From: Clostridia bacterium | GTDB taxonomy: Bacteria > Bacillota_A > Clostridia > Oscillospirales > QAKW01 | DNA: 6,241 nt | Assembly (NCBI GenBank): GCA_017396865.1 | Contig: JAFQKO010000033.1 | Span: 1-6,241, forward strand | Direction of reading: 5' to 3' | In this document: one piece after another, positions 5,747 to 6,241 of the stretch | Position numbering within the stretch: the stretch's first letter is position 1 | How the letters are laid out: every line of letters starts with the position of its first letter | The notes under the pieces: generated by a model | What the model was told of the DNA's origin: nothing | The model's input: the letters and a program-made list of their open reading frames with translations, nothing else | Database searches by the model: none | Made by a program: the position numbers and the translations under genes

Positions 5747-6241
5747 ATGATTGGAATAATTGACTATGGGGTCGGCAATCTGTTTTCGTTGCGCTCCTCC
5801 TTTGAAGCCATCGGCGAGCAGGTGTTCGTGTCGGGCGATGCAAAGGAGCTGGCCAAGGCCGACCGTTTGATTCTGCCGGGGGTGGGTGCCTTCGGCGATG
5901 CCGCCATGAAGCTGCGAGAGAGCGGGCTGGATGGCTTCGTTTTGGAGCAGGCCGCGGCAGGAAAGCCCCTGATGGGCATCTGCCTCGGGATGCAGCTTCT
6001 TTTTGAGCGGGGCTTTGAATACGGCGACCATCAGGGCTTGGGGCTTTTGAAGGGAAACGTGGTCGGCATGGAGGGAAAAATCTCCCCCGACCTTAAGATC
6101 CCCCATATCGGCTGGAATGCCCTGCATTTTCAGCAAAAGACCTGCCCGCTTTTTAAATATATCAACGAGGGCGACTGCGTTTATTTCGTTCATTCCTTCT
6201 ACGCGGAAGGGTGCGAGGAGTCGCTGGCCGCCACCGCCGAG
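5747..6241 (+). CDS. hisH: Imidazole glycerol phosphate synthase glutamine amidotransferase subunit HisH, partial, 3' end beyond window
   Basis: The first 165 codons of HisH, a class I glutamine amidotransferase that feeds ammonia to HisF in imidazole glycerol phosphate synthase. Translation of the frame opening at 5747 gives MIGIIDYGVGNLFSL, LILPGVGAFGDAA (41-53), GICLGMQLLFE (77-87) with the nucleophile C79 in the nucleophile elbow, KIPHIGWN (117-124) and VYFVHSFYAEG (145-155). HisH is usually about 200 residues, so some 35-40 are missing, including the catalytic His and Glu (normally in an HPEKS motif). Their state cannot be judged here. GGGAG at 5734-5738 gives an 8-nt spacing. The ATG follows the hisB stop directly with no gap. 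hisA, hisF and hisI would be expected next but are not seen. Confidence 0.95.
   Translation, partial: MIGIIDYGVGNLFSLRSSFEAIGEQVFVSGDAKELAKADRLILPGVGAFGDAAMKLRESGLDGFVLEQAAAGKPLMGICLGMQLLFERGFEYGDHQGLGLLKGNVVGMEGKISPDLKIPHIGWNALHFQQKTCPLFKYINEGDCVYFVHSFYAEGCEESLAATAE

Overview
The window is a stretch of a Gram-positive, Clostridia-like chromosome. It is moderately GC-rich and carries strong GGAGG-type ribosome binding sites. Two further features point to Firmicutes: a YerC/YecD-type TrpR-like regulator, and the short HisG plus HisZ form of ATP phosphoribosyltransferase. This is an inference from gene content and style; there is no rRNA or other direct taxonomic marker here.

Layout: positions 1-839 (minus strand, running off the left edge) hold most of a CapA-family metallophosphatase-like protein with no signal peptide. 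Positions 840-983 are a 144-bp divergent intergenic region with a good sigma-A-type promoter facing each way. The spacer of each promoter contains a dyad. The rightward promoter (TTGACT-17-TAAAAT) drives a tightly packed histidine operon that fills the rest of the window: yerC (hisR-like) regulator, hisZ, hisG, hisD, hisC, hisB and the first 165 codons of hisH, which runs off the right edge. Neighbouring genes overlap by 4, 8, 8, 4 and 10 bases, and hisB and hisH abut exactly, so the operon is probably translationally coupled throughout.

How it works together: HisZ with short HisG makes phosphoribosyl-ATP from ATP and PRPP. HisH (with HisF, not in the window) makes imidazole glycerol phosphate, HisB dehydrates it, HisC transaminates the product, and HisD oxidises histidinol to histidine. 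hisA, hisF, hisI/hisE and the histidinol-phosphate phosphatase are not in the window and may lie downstream. The predicted 5' leader is only about 27 nt, too short for a T-box or an attenuator. Control is therefore probably exerted at the promoter by the TrpR-like first gene product, through a dyad in the promoter spacer.

The coding content is ordinary. The part most worth a second look is the operator architecture of the divergent region: a dyad TTTAACAC-N6-GTGATAAA plus a third half-site exactly 20 bp upstream. I see no mobile element, CRISPR array, RNA gene or novel multi-gene system.
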